A stretch of 64,000 nucleotides of DNA from Candidatus Obscuribacterales bacterium (GTDB taxonomy: Bacteria > Cyanobacteriota > Vampirovibrionia > Obscuribacterales > Obscuribacteraceae), in NCBI GenBank assembly GCA_020054205.1, contig JAGVLS010000048.1, positions 26,470-90,469 of the forward strand, given 5' to 3'. The translations under genes were made by a program, and so were the position numbers. This document shows, one piece after another, positions 1-10,402 of this stretch (positions are counted from its first letter, which is position 1; each line of letters opens with the position of its first letter). Under the pieces are notes generated by a model that worked only from the letters and a program-made list of their open reading frames with translations, had not been told where the DNA came from and searched no databases.

Positions 1-1
1 A

Positions 2-325
2 TTTGCTGACGATCTTTTAAAAGGTTTTGGCAAAGCTGTAGCAAAACGCAAAGGATTTGATCACAAAAGCAGCCGCTTTGATATTTTTGGCTTCTGTAGC
101 GAATGTAAGTTAAAAAGAGAAGATTTGAAAATCGAAAAAGCCATTTTACTGCTTGATGATAGTGCAACAAATATAGAAAGTTTGTCTCAAAATATCGAGC
201 AAGCGTCTTACGCATTTGAAAACGGCAAAACTCAAAAAGGTCTTGATCATATCCAACAAACACTCGATAATTTAGCCAGTACAACTCAGGCATTAAAAAC
301 CATTCTTAGCACATTTAATGAATAG
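2..325 (+). CDS. Fur-family regulator, C-terminal fragment (partial)
   Basis: The reading frame is open from the left edge, so only the C-terminal end of the protein is present. Its first ~40 residues, ending in FDIFGFCSECK, resemble the last strands of the Fur dimerisation domain, where a CxxC pair binds structural zinc. After this comes a ~65-residue helical tail rich in Gln, Ser and Asn that is not usual for Fur proteins. The DNA-binding domain lies outside the window, so it cannot be said whether this is Fur, Zur or PerR. A TTG start inside the frame would give a 66-residue protein, but the homology continues upstream, so an internal start is unlikely. The 3' end overlaps the convergent glycosyltransferase by 11 bp. 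Confidence 0.6.
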   Translation, partial: FADDLLKGFGKAVAKRKGFDHKSSRFDIFGFCSECKLKREDLKIEKAILLLDDSATNIESLSQNIEQASYAFENGKTQKGLDHIQQTLDNLASTTQALKTILSTFNE

Positions 326-1397
326 CTTTTTGAGCTAATTCTTGGCTTATTAGTCTTTCGCGAGATGCAGTAAGTTCATTTTCAGAATCAACAATTATCT
401 GCTCAATATAATCTATAGTGACTTTTCTTTGTTTCATAATTTGCTGACGTTTTTTGAGCATAGATGGCAATAGAAAGATTGCAGAGGCAGTGCCCTTTAG
501 CCAAGGCAATAATTGTCCACCTCTAACTATTACAACGGCAAAATAATATAATTGCCAATATAAAATTTGTGGCAAAAATTTCAAGAGAGTAGTGCCAGGA
601 ATATTTTTTATAATAGTATTCCAATTATTTTGGGCCGATAGCTTAACTACCATTGGGCTATAGCCACTACCAGTAGTACCACAACCTAGATGATATACGA
701 TGGCTGCTGGCACATATAAACATTTATAGCCTCGGCTTTGGGCTCGCAATGCTAAGTCAACATCTTCAAGGTATGCAAAATATTCTTCGTCAAGTAAGCC
801 AATATCATCAAGCATAGATCTTCTATACAAAGCAGCTCCACCGCAAGCTCCTAAAATAAATCTCTCTTGATCAAATTGCCCGCTATCTTTTTCGCGATGT
901 CCAATGCGCCCAGGTAATCCACCTCTCCTATAGCCATCACCAGCACCATCTAAAAGCGCATTGTCTTCATATGAAAGCATCTTGCAACCAACAGAGCCCA
1001 CATCACGATGTTGTTTGATTGCTCTCACCATATGCAAAAGCCAATCTCTATGTACAATCGTATCATTGTTGAGCAAAGCAACAAATTCAGAAGAAGAAGA
1101 GTTTATTCCTTTATTGACTGCAATGCTAAATCCTTGATTGATCTCAAACTTTATTAGCTTAACTTGCGGATAATTAGCTTCGATAAATTCAACAGAACCA
1201 TCTGTAGAACCATTATCTACGACAATAATATCTTTCAATGGATATGACTGTTCGTTCAATGATTTAAGACAATTAGGCAAAAAACGTTTGCCGTTCCAGT
1301 TAGGAATAATAATACTAACTTGATCTTTCTGCCGAGAAAGAGAGAGAGCTTCTTTTTGACTCTCTGTTTCGTAGAAATTGATTGAAGAATTATTCAC
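315..1397 (-). CDS. Family 2 glycosyltransferase
   Basis: This is a 360-residue GT-A fold glycosyltransferase, probably adding a sugar to a surface polysaccharide or lipid-linked glycan. The N-terminal nucleotide-sugar domain has the GT2 signatures VSIIIPNWNG (about residue 27), VVDNGSTDGS (about 60) and the metal-binding LLNNDT (about 108). EEYFAYLEDVDLALRAQSRG (about 205) matches the acceptor-side ED motif of rhamnosyltransferase-like members. A hydrophobic stretch near residues 280-315 could anchor it at the membrane. The sugar and acceptor cannot be told from sequence. Other glycan genes on the plus strand nearby suggest an envelope glycan role. Confidence 0.88.
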   Translation of the reverse strand: MNNSSINFYETESQKEALSLSRQKDQVSIIIPNWNGKRFLPNCLKSLNEQSYPLKDIIVVDNGSTDGSVEFIEANYPQVKLIKFEINQGFSIAVNKGINSSSSEFVALLNNDTIVHRDWLLHMVRAIKQHRDVGSVGCKMLSYEDNALLDGAGDGYRRGGLPGRIGHREKDSGQFDQERFILGACGGAALYRRSMLDDIGLLDEEYFAYLEDVDLALRAQSRGYKCLYVPAAIVYHLGCGTTGSGYSPMVVKLSAQNNWNTIIKNIPGTTLLKFLPQILYWQLYYFAVVIVRGGQLLPWLKGTASAIFLLPSMLKKRQQIMKQRKVTIDYIEQIIVDSENELTASRERLISQELAQKAIH

Positions 1398-1422
1398 GGT
1401 AATGTATTTAGTGACAATTGTA

Positions 1423-1737
1423 TTATCTTAATACACTCATCTGGCGACCAGCTATGTAAGTTGTTGTCACATGCAAATTAGCCTTATGAAACTCTTTATA
1501 CTTCACGATACCGTATTGAGCTGCATACATCGCTAGCGTGGTAACAGTGACAGCAATAAAAGCTGAAGTCATGGGACGAACTGGTCTTCGTCTACCTGTA
1601 ATTTCTTGTATTTTTTTTTGCAGTTCTCGCGACTCGGCACTACCATAATGGGTTAAGTTTTTATAGCCACAAAGAATGCAGCGCCCTAAGGAAACGCCCA
1701 TAACATGTCCGCAAGATTCACACAATATAACTGTCAT
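1423..1737 (-). CDS. Small zinc-ribbon membrane protein
   Basis: This is a 104-residue protein of unknown function. It begins with a CESCGH...CILCGY pair of CxxC motifs forming a probable zinc ribbon (residues 6-25). After a basic linker there is one membrane helix (about residues 57-78) and a short tail. The start is supported by GGAG about 8 nt upstream. It sits just upstream of the glycosyltransferase on the same strand and could share its transcript. A cytoplasmic zinc ribbon joined to a membrane segment recurs elsewhere in this window. No function can be assigned. Confidence 0.7.
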   Translation of the reverse strand: MTVILCESCGHVMGVSLGRCILCGYKNLTHYGSAESRELQKKIQEITGRRRPVRPMTSAFIAVTVTTLAMYAAQYGIVKYKEFHKANLHVTTTYIAGRQMSVLR

Positions 1738-1935
1738 AGTTCATCTCCAACACCATAAATAATAGTAAGGCAAAAATGGTAAAAAATACTATAAAACAAA
1801 GAAAGCTTACTAGGTTCTAATACTTGTCATGCTATTTACTTGCTCAATATAATAAAAAGCAACGAAAAGATACATGCTATGCTGTTTTTAACAAAAGTAA
1901 TATAGGCTAGTGCAATAGCTTGGAGAAAACTAAGA

Positions 1936-3279
1936 TTGGCTAATCGAGAAAGAAATATTCTCACAATTACTCTTGAACCTATATCGAAACAAATGGCAGG
2001 TCCTGCCATTCGTGCAGTTGAAATAGGCAAAGAGCTAGCGAAAAGCATGAACGTAACAGTATTTTCGCCAAAACCATCAGAATTTAAAGAAAGCTCTGAA
2101 TTATACGCCTCAAACAATTTTCATCTTGTCACAAATAAAAGTAAAAAGGACTTACAAAACATTGCTAATTTATCCGACGTTATATTTATTCAAGCTAATG
2201 TACTGAAAGCTTATCCGTTTTTAGCTGATTTGGGTAAATTTCTAGTTGTTGATCTTTATGATCCTTACTTATTTTCATTGTTAGCACAATACGCCAATGA
2301 AAAAACATCACAGCAAGCAAGCTACAACTTAATGCATCAGATATTACAAAAACATTTAACAAGAGCAGATTTTTCCATTTGCGCCTCCGAACAACAGCGT
2401 GATTATTGGCTAGGAAGATATTGTGCTATCGGCAAGTTAAATACTAAACTATACGACTTTGATCCAAGTTTTCGAAAGCTTATTGATGTTGTACCTTTTG
2501 GTTTATCAGAAAATGAACCAGTAAAAACTGGACAAGGACTAAGACAAATTACTCCTGGTATCAATCAAGATGATTTTGTGCTGCTTTGGGGCGGTGGAAT
2601 TTGGGAATGGTTTGATCCAATTACAATTATTTCTGCAGTAGGTAAGCTCTGTACTCAATATCCAAAAATCAAGTTATATTTTATGGGCATGAAATCACCC
2701 AATCCACAAGTACCACTTATGAATATGGCTTTAAAAGCAAAAGCTCACGCAGAAAAACTAGGGCTTTTAAATCGTCACGTTTTTTTCAATGAAACATGGA
2801 TTCCTTATCACGACAGAGCCAATTATTTATTGGACGCTGATGTTGGAGTATTAGCTCACTTTGATTTAATAGAAACACGTTTTTCATTTAGAACTCGTGT
2901 ATTAGATTATTTATGGTCGAAATTACCAATCATTACTACCGTTGGCGATGAACTTGCTAGCAAAATAAATAATCAAGCAGGGCTTGCAGTTAACTATCAA
3001 GACATTGATAGTTGGGTAACTGCTGTTGAGACCCTATATAAGAACAAAGACTTATTACAAAAATATAAAGAAGGTGCTTCTCAATTAGCTAAAGAATTTC
3101 ATTGGAAAAACGTAGTTAAACCGCTTCAATCTTATTGTGATAAACCTTACCGATTACCTGATTTCAAAAAAATTCGTATGCCTTCACCGATTACCCGTAT
3201 GAAAGCCGTATATGATCGTGGCGGCACAGAATTATTGATAAATCGATCTAAAGAACTAGCAAAAGATTTCTTGAAATAA
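1936..3279 (+). CDS. GT4-like glycosyltransferase
   Basis: This is a 447-residue GT-B fold glycosyltransferase, likely acting on surface glycans. The N-terminal half opens with a beta strand and a glycine-containing loop (ITLEP...MAGPAIRAVEIGKEL) typical of GT4 enzymes. The C-terminal half has LLWGGGIWEWFDP (about residue 215), where the donor domain begins, and a late acidic/aromatic donor-site segment ETRFSFRTRVLDYLWSKLPI (about 315). The TTG start is chosen because GGAGA lies 9 nt upstream and the fold begins at once. Donor and acceptor are unknown. It is divergent from the zinc-ribbon gene and convergent with the TPR gene that follows. Confidence 0.82.
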   Translation: MANRERNILTITLEPISKQMAGPAIRAVEIGKELAKSMNVTVFSPKPSEFKESSELYASNNFHLVTNKSKKDLQNIANLSDVIFIQANVLKAYPFLADLGKFLVVDLYDPYLFSLLAQYANEKTSQQASYNLMHQILQKHLTRADFSICASEQQRDYWLGRYCAIGKLNTKLYDFDPSFRKLIDVVPFGLSENEPVKTGQGLRQITPGINQDDFVLLWGGGIWEWFDPITIISAVGKLCTQYPKIKLYFMGMKSPNPQVPLMNMALKAKAHAEKLGLLNRHVFFNETWIPYHDRANYLLDADVGVLAHFDLIETRFSFRTRVLDYLWSKLPIITTVGDELASKINNQAGLAVNYQDIDSWVTAVETLYKNKDLLQKYKEGASQLAKEFHWKNVVKPLQSYCDKPYRLPDFKKIRMPSPITRMKAVYDRGGTELLINRSKELAKDFLK

Positions 3280-3298
3280 TTATATTAACGCTTGAAGC

Positions 3299-4186
3299 TT
3301 ACAGATTATTTTTGGCTTCAATAGCTTTTTCATACCATTTCTTAGCTTCAGAAAAACTATCATCAATATCAATTGTTTTTTTTAAATGAACAATGGCATT
3401 AGTATATTGTTCTAATGCCATATAAAGCCTACCTAAATAAAAATGTACAGCTGCATCTTCTGGATTGATTTTTAAAGCATTGTGCAAATAATACGAGGCC
3501 TCAGCATAATTTTTTCTATCCAAATCAATTTCAGAAAGAGAAATCAAAGCATCGTAATTATATGGATCCAACTGTAACGATTGTTTTAGTAATTCTTCTG
3601 CTTTTACAATATCATTATTTTTAAACGTAAGCACTCCTAGCTTTGCTAAAGCAGGAGCATATTTAGAATTGATTTGTAGGACATCTTCCAATTCTTTTCT
3701 TGCCAAATCAGGCTTGTGCAATAATAAGTACAAACTAGCGAGATTATATCTAGCCTCTATAAATTTATCATTACATTTAATTGCGGATTTGTATTCTAAT
3801 TCTGCCTTGTCATATTGTTTTAATTGTTGATAGCTAAATGCTAAATTATTGTGCGCCTCAGCATAATCGGGATCCATAGCTATTATATTTTCGTACTCAG
3901 TGGCTGCCTTATCCCATTGACCAAGTCTTTGATAGACAGCACCTATCCAATTTCTTACTGCAACATTATTTTTATCAATTTCAAAAGCAAGAGAAAATTC
4001 AATTAAAGCTTCTTTGTACTTATTTTTATTGTAATTTTGAATTCCATTATTTAAATGGTCCACAAATTCTTTTTGTGGCAATACATCCTGGTTATGAGTT
4101 TTTTCTATGTCGTTAGCATAAGCGCTAGCTGAAAAACCAATTACAATTGTAAGTAATGTAGTAAATATGAAATTAAATGCTGTCAT
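3299..4186 (-). CDS. Secreted TPR-repeat protein
   Basis: This is a 295-residue exported protein. It opens with a hydrophobic signal peptide ending in ASAYA (about residue 24). About seven consecutive 34-residue TPR units follow, for example YNKNKYKEALIEFSLAFEID and LGQWDKAATEYENIIAMDPD. TPR arrays are scaffolds for protein binding, so it probably organises partners at the cell envelope. No enzymatic domain is visible. It is transcribed alone between two plus-strand genes. The fold call is firm and the biological role is unknown. Confidence 0.85.
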   Translation of the reverse strand: MTAFNFIFTTLLTIVIGFSASAYANDIEKTHNQDVLPQKEFVDHLNNGIQNYNKNKYKEALIEFSLAFEIDKNNVAVRNWIGAVYQRLGQWDKAATEYENIIAMDPDYAEAHNNLAFSYQQLKQYDKAELEYKSAIKCNDKFIEARYNLASLYLLLHKPDLARKELEDVLQINSKYAPALAKLGVLTFKNNDIVKAEELLKQSLQLDPYNYDALISLSEIDLDRKNYAEASYYLHNALKINPEDAAVHFYLGRLYMALEQYTNAIVHLKKTIDIDDSFSEAKKWYEKAIEAKNNL

Positions 4187-4302
4187 CTCTATTTAAAATC
4201 CCAATTTCCTTGACAATGTCACATAAAACTAAAATATCAAATTGTTAATGGATTTGTTGTAATGTATAGATATAACAACTCAAATCACTTGGAATTAAGA
4301 CA

Positions 4303-5196
4303 TTGTTAGAACAATTAATAGCAAAAAATAATAGATCCAATTTTGATGTTGTTATACCCCGGCATTTATCAGATGCAACCTGGATTGATTTTGAATTTGA
4401 AGCTGCATTAAAACTTTCTAGAAACTTATCTGTCGAGCTGAATAAGTTAAATCAAAAGGTAAGCGAACGTCGTGTTCATAAAGCTCGTGTGGCGCTAAGA
4501 CGCTGGTTTACCATTTGGAAAGTATTAAAAGAAGACGGTTGGCAAACAAAATCTTTAAGAGCAAAAATAGTGAGGCCTTTGAAGGATTTATTATCTCTTT
4601 TAGGGAAGTTAAGGGATTTTGATGTAAGCATTTCTATATGCCAAGAATTGGAAGCACCAAAGAAATTACTTGACGACCTGCAAAAATCACGAAATAAGCT
4701 AAGAGTCTTGATATCAGATTATATTCACTCGTCAGATATCGACAAGCTGTCAAAAAGACTTGAAAAGCAATTGAAGAAAAGAGCAAAAAAGTATACAAAA
4801 TCATCCTTTGCAACAAAAAAAGCTAAGTTATCGGCTTTCAAGCACATTGACAAATATGTTGTGCAGCAAGAAAAGACAGTTAGAAAATTAGCTAAAAAGG
4901 CAATGACACCCAAACAATTACATCAGTTGCGGCTAGGCATAAAGGGGTGGCGATATTTATTAGCAGAGTTTTTTGGGCTTACCACTCTAGAATTAGTTAC
5001 TACACAACAATTACTAGGACAAATCCACGATTTAGACCGCGTAGCTATACTTTTAAGTAAAAGTAAAAATAGTGAAAATTCTTTGAGACTATTAGCCGTA
5101 AAACGCAGTGACCTACTCAAAGACTTTGAACAAGTCCGGGAGAATATGCCTTATGGACTTCGTCCAGCAGTAATTTCAATGAAAACTAACATATAA
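4303..5196 (+). CDS. CHAD-domain protein
   Basis: This is a 297-residue, highly basic, all-helical protein matching the CHAD family (conserved histidine alpha-helical domain). CHAD proteins bind inorganic polyphosphate and often accompany polyphosphate enzymes. Diagnostic histidine/arginine motifs are VHKARVALRRW (about residue 59), GKLRDFDVSI (about 104), LHQLRLGIKGWRYLL (about 206) and IHDLDRV (about 240). The TTG start has GGAA about 9 nt upstream. The family's frequent partner, a CYTH triphosphatase domain, is absent, so this is a stand-alone CHAD protein. No polyphosphate kinase or phosphatase is visible nearby. Confidence 0.85.
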   Translation: MLEQLIAKNNRSNFDVVIPRHLSDATWIDFEFEAALKLSRNLSVELNKLNQKVSERRVHKARVALRRWFTIWKVLKEDGWQTKSLRAKIVRPLKDLLSLLGKLRDFDVSISICQELEAPKKLLDDLQKSRNKLRVLISDYIHSSDIDKLSKRLEKQLKKRAKKYTKSSFATKKAKLSAFKHIDKYVVQQEKTVRKLAKKAMTPKQLHQLRLGIKGWRYLLAEFFGLTTLELVTTQQLLGQIHDLDRVAILLSKSKNSENSLRLLAVKRSDLLKDFEQVRENMPYGLRPAVISMKTNI

Positions 5197-5281
5197 AAAA
5201 ATCATATGAGTAATTTTATATGTATATTTGCCTGAAATACTGTGATTGGAGTCCTAGAATTGTTATTCGAGGAAAACACAT

Positions 5282-6265
5282 ATGCCTTTAAAGAAGAAAG
5301 TAACAATTTTAGGTTCCGGCTCAGCAGGGCTGACCGCTGCAATCTATGCTGCTAGAGCAAGCCTTCAACCACTTGTCATTCAAGGATTGCAAGCAGGTGG
5401 TCAATTAACAATTACTACTGAAGTAGAAAATTTCCCTGGTTTTCCAAATGGCATCCTTGGTCCAACTCTTATGGAAGAGATGCAAAAACAAGCAGAGCGA
5501 TTTGGCACTGAATTTATCTATGACAATGCAAAATCTGTTGATTTATCAAAACGTCCATTTAAAGTAGAAACCAGCTCAGAAGAAATTCTCACTGATACAT
5601 TAATCATTTGCACAGGTGCTAATGCAAAATTATTAGGACTAGAATCAGAAAGCAAATTGATGGGACATGGTGTTTCTGCATGTGCCACATGCGATGGTTT
5701 TTTCTTTAAAGATAAAGTTGTATTTGTTATTGGTGGAGGGGACACAGCCATGGAAGAAGCTGTGTTTTTGACACGTTTTGCGAAGTCCGTCACTCTCGTT
5801 CATAGACGCGACAGTTTTAGAGCTTCTAAAATCATGGTGGATAGAGCCAAACAAACACCAAAAGTAAAATTCTTACTGGATACAGTTGTGGAAGAAATTC
5901 GCGATGTTGGCAAAGGCGAAGTTACTTCTATTGTTGTAAAAAATATCAAAACCAATAAAGTGGAAGAATTGCCAGCAGATGGAGTTTTTGTAGCAATTGG
6001 ACATCGCCCAAACACAGATTTGTTCAAAGGACAAATTGAATTAAACGAAAATGGTTATATAGTAACTAATGGAGTAAAAACAAGCATTACCGGTGTATTT
6101 GCAGCTGGGGATGTTCAGGATGAAGTTTACAAACAAGCAATCACAGCAGCTGGGACAGGTTGTGCGGCTGCATTAGAAGCACAATGGTTCCTTGAAAAGG
6201 AAGAGCATGCTCAACCTCAAGGTAAAATAAATACCAAAAAAGCTGAAGCGGTTTTGCACGAATAG
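5282..6265 (+). CDS. trxB: Thioredoxin reductase
   Basis: This flavoprotein transfers electrons from NADPH through FAD to thioredoxin in the cytoplasm. It has the FAD-binding GSGSAGLTAAIYAARA (residues 11-26), the redox-active CATC (residues 134-137), the NADPH-binding GGGDTAMEEA (about 153-162) with HRRDSFRAS, and the C-terminal FAD motif FAAGDVQD (about 278). Its 327 residues are normal for the low-molecular-weight bacterial enzyme. GAGG precedes the ATG. It leads a forward group that includes a DUF255 thioredoxin-fold protein and a metal enzyme, which suggests a redox-related set. Confidence 0.95.
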   Translation: MPLKKKVTILGSGSAGLTAAIYAARASLQPLVIQGLQAGGQLTITTEVENFPGFPNGILGPTLMEEMQKQAERFGTEFIYDNAKSVDLSKRPFKVETSSEEILTDTLIICTGANAKLLGLESESKLMGHGVSACATCDGFFFKDKVVFVIGGGDTAMEEAVFLTRFAKSVTLVHRRDSFRASKIMVDRAKQTPKVKFLLDTVVEEIRDVGKGEVTSIVVKNIKTNKVEELPADGVFVAIGHRPNTDLFKGQIELNENGYIVTNGVKTSITGVFAAGDVQDEVYKQAITAAGTGCAAALEAQWFLEKEEHAQPQGKINTKKAEAVLHE

Positions 6266-6272
6266 AACATTC

Positions 6273-6998
6273 ATGTATAGAGAGTCTTGCCTAAAAGAAG
6301 ACATTTTTAAATTTATTGAAGAACATGACTGTTATTCACATCCATTATTTGCATATCTAAATGACTGCAATCTCACTTTAGATCAAGCAAAATATTTTCT
6401 CAGAAATTATGATGTACACGCAGGATTATTAAGACGCTTGCTGCTCAAAGCGGCAAGTATTATGCCAGAAGCGGCCGTTGGTTTTGTTTTGGAAAATGTA
6501 AGAAACGAATATGGCAATGGCAACTATAGAAAAAATCACCGCGATCAATTGCGGGATTTAGCTTATAAAGTTGGCGTAGATCCAGCCAACTTTTGTAATG
6601 CACCAATAAGTACTGGCATCAAAGAATTTTTGAAAAAAGTAGTTAATTACTATTGTCCAACCAGAGAAAACACCCCTAAAAATCTATTCAAACCAGCCAT
6701 TGTCGCTGGTGCCATTACCGCTACCGAACTTATGGCAATAAAAGAATTTGAATTTATGCAAAAAGCTTTTGCCAAGCTTGGACAAGCAAATCATATTTGG
6801 TTTGATCACATAGCAATTGAAGCTAGTCACACAGATGAGTCATTAATGCTAGCAAATCATTTTGCAAAAGAATTCAATGGTAAAAGCTCAGTTTTATATG
6901 GATTATCTGGCGTACTTGATACTAATATGTTTTTATACGATGGCTTATTGCAAGTGCTAAAAATTGCACAAAATTCCAACATACATGTAAGAGCATGA
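6273..6998 (+). CDS. Haem-oxygenase-like iron redox enzyme (PqqC/CADD/UndA-like)
   Basis: This is a 241-residue all-helical protein of the haem-oxygenase-like metal-dependent oxidase group, which includes CADD, UndA and PqqC-like proteins. Candidate metal ligands fall in the expected helices: E74/E79 and H89 in FVLENVRNEYGNGNYRKNH, E152 in ITATELMAIKE, and H179, H186 and E189 in FDHIAIEASHTDES. This set suits a non-haem di-iron centre using O2. The substrate is unknown. It lies 7 nt after trxB and overlaps the next glycosyltransferase by 4 nt (ATGA), so it is translationally coupled. It could also be a catalytically different PqqC-fold protein. Confidence 0.75.
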   Translation: MYRESCLKEDIFKFIEEHDCYSHPLFAYLNDCNLTLDQAKYFLRNYDVHAGLLRRLLLKAASIMPEAAVGFVLENVRNEYGNGNYRKNHRDQLRDLAYKVGVDPANFCNAPISTGIKEFLKKVVNYYCPTRENTPKNLFKPAIVAGAITATELMAIKEFEFMQKAFAKLGQANHIWFDHIAIEASHTDESLMLANHFAKEFNGKSSVLYGLSGVLDTNMFLYDGLLQVLKIAQNSNIHVRA

Positions 6999-8170
6999 CA
7001 AATTTAAACCGGATAAAATTATGTATGGTAGTAAAAGAATTCTCGCCTTATGGTGGGCTTGAATTATACACATATCAATTAATAAAAGGGTTATTAGCAG
7101 CTGGACTAAAAATTACTGTTCTTTGCGAAGAGAATAAAGCTGATTTTACTCACAGTAATTTATCCATACATTTATTACCTAAGCCAAATAAGTATCTGAG
7201 CAAATGGCAGATGCTGAAACACCAGTGGCAAATAGCTAGCAATGTATTAGCTCAGATAGGTCCTTTTGACTTAATACATTCTCAACATTTTCCGGTAAAA
7301 GGGGCACATGTAGTTACTTTTCACAATCACACAGTTGAAAGAATTAGCAAAGCTGGTTATTTATGGGAACAAATCATAAACTCCTTAAAGAGCAAATTAA
7401 TACCTGCCTATAAATTGAGATATTTTATAGATGAAAGTCTATGTGAACAAGCAAAATGCATCATTTTTCCAGCCAAAGTAATGCATGAAGATTATTATTC
7501 TTGCTATTCATTTCTTAAGTCAGAAAACAAACCATATGTTGTGGCATATCCAGGCATATCTAAAATTGTAAATACTAAATCAGAACAAACAAATAAAGAC
7601 TCTTTCAATTTTTTATTTGTTGGGCGCGGTAAACAAAAAAAAGGACTGGATACTTTATTTGCTGCTTTAAAAAAGCTAAAGCAAAAAAATCCATCTCATT
7701 TATTTCACTTATACATTGCTGGGCTTTCCCAAAAATTTTTCGATCTGTTATGTCTTAAGTTACAAGACATCAGCAATAATGTTTCTTACTTAGGCTTCCA
7801 AAAAGATATGGAACAAATATACAAAAAAACAAATGCCATCGTTGTGCCAGCAAAGCTTGAGCCTTTTGGCATGGCAATAACAGAAGCCATGCAATATGGA
7901 CTTATTCCAATTATAAGTCGTGTGTCTGGGGTGTCAGAATTACTTGAAAACAAGAAGGACGCACTTATTTTAGAAAATCATTTAGATGCTGATGAATTAG
8001 CATCATTAATGTTAGAACTAACTGTCAACAATAAGTTAGTGAGTATAATGAGCTCAAACTCTAGGGCAAAAGCAAATTCCATAAACTGGGAAAATACAGT
8101 TAAACAAACATTGAATGCATATCAAATAGCTCTTGAAAGTAAATTGACACAGGAAATAAGTCGTGACTGA
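6995..8170 (+). CDS. GT4 glycosyltransferase
   Basis: This is a 391-residue GT-B glycosyltransferase of family 4. The N-terminal acceptor domain begins [20 protein letters not shown] with the glycine-rich loop of the family. The C-terminal donor domain begins at [20 protein letters not shown] (about residue 205), and the donor-site E-x7-E appears as [18 protein letters not shown] (about 288). The ATG overlaps the stop of the preceding gene (ATGA), and its own end overlaps the next start by 8 nt, so these genes form one tight operon. The likely role is in cell-surface glycan or glycolipid synthesis. Substrates are not identifiable. Confidence 0.88.
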   Translation: MTNLNRIKLCMVVKEFSPYGGLELYTYQLIKGLLAAGLKITVLCEENKADFTHSNLSIHLLPKPNKYLSKWQMLKHQWQIASNVLAQIGPFDLIHSQHFPVKGAHVVTFHNHTVERISKAGYLWEQIINSLKSKLIPAYKLRYFIDESLCEQAKCIIFPAKVMHEDYYSCYSFLKSENKPYVVAYPGISKIVNTKSEQTNKDSFNFLFVGRGKQKKGLDTLFAALKKLKQKNPSHLFHLYIAGLSQKFFDLLCLKLQDISNNVSYLGFQKDMEQIYKKTNAIVVPAKLEPFGMAITEAMQYGLIPIISRVSGVSELLENKKDALILENHLDADELASLMLELTVNNKLVSIMSSNSRAKANSINWENTVKQTLNAYQIALESKLTQEISRD

Positions 8171-10298
8171 ACATCAAAAGCATGATCGTGGAAAAAAAAT
8201 AAATCATATACCGAATCATTTAATTGACGAGACCAGTCCTTATCTTTTACAACACGCTTATAATCCAGTTAATTGGTATCCTTGGTCTAATGAAGCTTTA
8301 CAACTTTCCCGGGAAAAAGACAAACCAATTTTATTGTCTATTGGTTATGCTGCCTGTCATTGGTGTCATGTGATGGAGCATGAATCATTTGAAGATGAAG
8401 AAACAGCTCATTTGATGAACGAGTTTTTTATAAATATCAAAATCGATCGAGAAGAAAGACCAGATATTGATGATATTTATATGAAAGCCGTGCAAATGCT
8501 AACAGGACATGGGGGTTGGCCCATGACCGTTTTTCTCACACCAAATTTAAAACCATTCTATGCAGGCACCTACTTCCCTCCTGATGATAGACACGGATTA
8601 CCAAGTTTCAAAAGAATATTAGTAGGTGTTGAAAAAGCTTGGCAAGAACAACGAGATGAAGTTGAAGAAAGTTCAAGCTCAATTGCTGAACATATTAACT
8701 TAATGGATCAAGTAAACAAATCGGAAAGTAATATTGACGAAGATATTATCAAACAAGGCATTGATCGTTTAATTGCTGTATTCGATTATACCTGGGGTGG
8801 CTTTGGTAATCCTCCTAAATTTCCCCACAGCTCAGCTTTGTCACTTGCTACCCGTAAAGCCAAAACTAATGCTATTAAGGCAAGCAGAGAGGATGAATGC
8901 CTCAATATGCTTACTACTACCTTAGACAAAATGGCTTATGGAGGCATTCATGATCAATTAGGCGGTGGTTTTGCTCGTTATGCCACAGATAGACAATGGC
9001 TTATTCCTCATTTTGAAAAAATGCTTTACGATAATGCCTTACTTTGTCGCAATTATTTGGAAGGCTATTTATTAACCAAAGAAATTTATTGGCGAAATGT
9101 GGCTGAAAACATTCTTGAATTTGTCATAAGGGAATTAAAAACAAAAGATAATTGTTTTTATTCAAGTCTGGACGCTGATAGCGAGGGCGTCGAAGGTAAA
9201 TTTTACGTCTGGACATATAATGAAATAATTTCTTTGCTGGGTAAAGAAGATGGCCCATGGTTCGCTTCAATATTTGATGTAACAGAAAAAGGAAATTTTG
9301 AACACGGCTACAATATTCTTCATCTAAGTCAATCCGAAGAAGCATTAGCAAAAGCAAATTCTATAAGCAAAGATGAGTTATGGAAACGAATTGATTTATT
9401 AAAAGAAAAGTTATTTGCAGCTAGAGAAAACCGAATTCGTCCCCAAACAGACGACAAAATTCTGACCAACTGGAATAGCCTGATGATATCAGCTTTTGTG
9501 GCTGGTTATAAAATTTTGCAGAATCAAAAATATTTGGATATTGCTAAATCAGGAGCTAAATTCATCCTTGAAAATATGTTTGTGGATAATAGACTTTTGC
9601 ATACTTGGGGCAAAGGCAAAGCAAAATTGAATGGTTATTTAGATGATTACACTTATTTTGTGCAAGCTCTTTTAGATTTAAGCTCAGTAGACTTCGAAAC
9701 AAATTGGCTTACTAAAGCAATTAATATCAACGATCTAGTAATAAATAAATTCTTTGATAAAGATATTCAAGATTTTTATTACACAAGTAATGATCATGAA
9801 AAACTCATTTCGCGCACAAAAAATTACTATGACGGCTCCGTCCCATCAGCTACATCGACAGCTGCATTCAATCTTCTTAGATTAGCCCGCATAACCGGTA
9901 ATAAAGACTACCAAGAAAAAGCAGAAAATATACTTAGACATTATGCAGATTATCTAGCACGCGTTCCTGATCAATTTGCCAATATGTTATGTGCTTTAGA
10001 TTTTAACTTGGGCAAACCTATAGATATTGTTCTTGTAGCAGATAAAAAATCAAAAAATTGGCAAGAAATTTTATTTGCTATACACAAATATTATTTACCA
10101 AATAGCCAAGTGATTTTAAAAGATGCAAATGAATCATCCGAAACAAAATCTATTCAAATTTTGCAAGACAAAACAATAATTGAAGATAAACCAACAGTTT
10201 ATATTTGTCATAATTTTTCTTGCCAAAAACCATTGACTGATATTGAATCTATTAAGTCAGAGCTCTCTTCGCTAAGAGAAGATATTAGCAAAACTTAA
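8163..10298 (+). CDS. DUF255 thioredoxin-fold / six-hairpin protein (YyaL/SPATA20-like)
   Basis: This is a 711-residue protein with the full architecture of the widespread YyaL/SPATA20 family. An N-terminal thioredoxin-like DUF255 domain (residues ~18-180) includes [17 protein letters not shown] and the CHWC pair at C65/C68 within [13 protein letters not shown] long alpha/alpha-barrel follows, resembling cellobiose 2-epimerase-type enzymes ([36 protein letters not shown]). The biochemical function is not settled, although redox and sugar-epimerase roles have been proposed. The GTG start overlaps the upstream gene. The length is usual for the family. Sharing an operon with trxB is consistent with a redox role but does not prove it. 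Confidence 0.88.
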   Translation: MTEHQKHDRGKKINHIPNHLIDETSPYLLQHAYNPVNWYPWSNEALQLSREKDKPILLSIGYAACHWCHVMEHESFEDEETAHLMNEFFINIKIDREERPDIDDIYMKAVQMLTGHGGWPMTVFLTPNLKPFYAGTYFPPDDRHGLPSFKRILVGVEKAWQEQRDEVEESSSSIAEHINLMDQVNKSESNIDEDIIKQGIDRLIAVFDYTWGGFGNPPKFPHSSALSLATRKAKTNAIKASREDECLNMLTTTLDKMAYGGIHDQLGGGFARYATDRQWLIPHFEKMLYDNALLCRNYLEGYLLTKEIYWRNVAENILEFVIRELKTKDNCFYSSLDADSEGVEGKFYVWTYNEIISLLGKEDGPWFASIFDVTEKGNFEHGYNILHLSQSEEALAKANSISKDELWKRIDLLKEKLFAARENRIRPQTDDKILTNWNSLMISAFVAGYKILQNQKYLDIAKSGAKFILENMFVDNRLLHTWGKGKAKLNGYLDDYTYFVQALLDLSSVDFETNWLTKAININDLVINKFFDKDIQDFYYTSNDHEKLISRTKNYYDGSVPSATSTAAFNLLRLARITGNKDYQEKAENILRHYADYLARVPDQFANMLCALDFNLGKPIDIVLVADKKSKNWQEILFAIHKYYLPNSQVILKDANESSETKSIQILQDKTIIEDKPTVYICHNFSCQKPLTDIESIKSELSSLREDISKT

Positions 10299-10402
10299 GG
10301 TGTTTGATAATTAGCACCGTATGAGATAAGGCTTATGTACATGACATTACCTTTTCGTATAATTAGAAATTCAATTTTAGCTCACTTAGGTCAAGAATAG
10401 TT

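Noticed and set aside
1836..2117. 93-codon minus-strand frame
   Set aside because: Lies over the start of the GT4-like gene, with no start signal and no family pattern.
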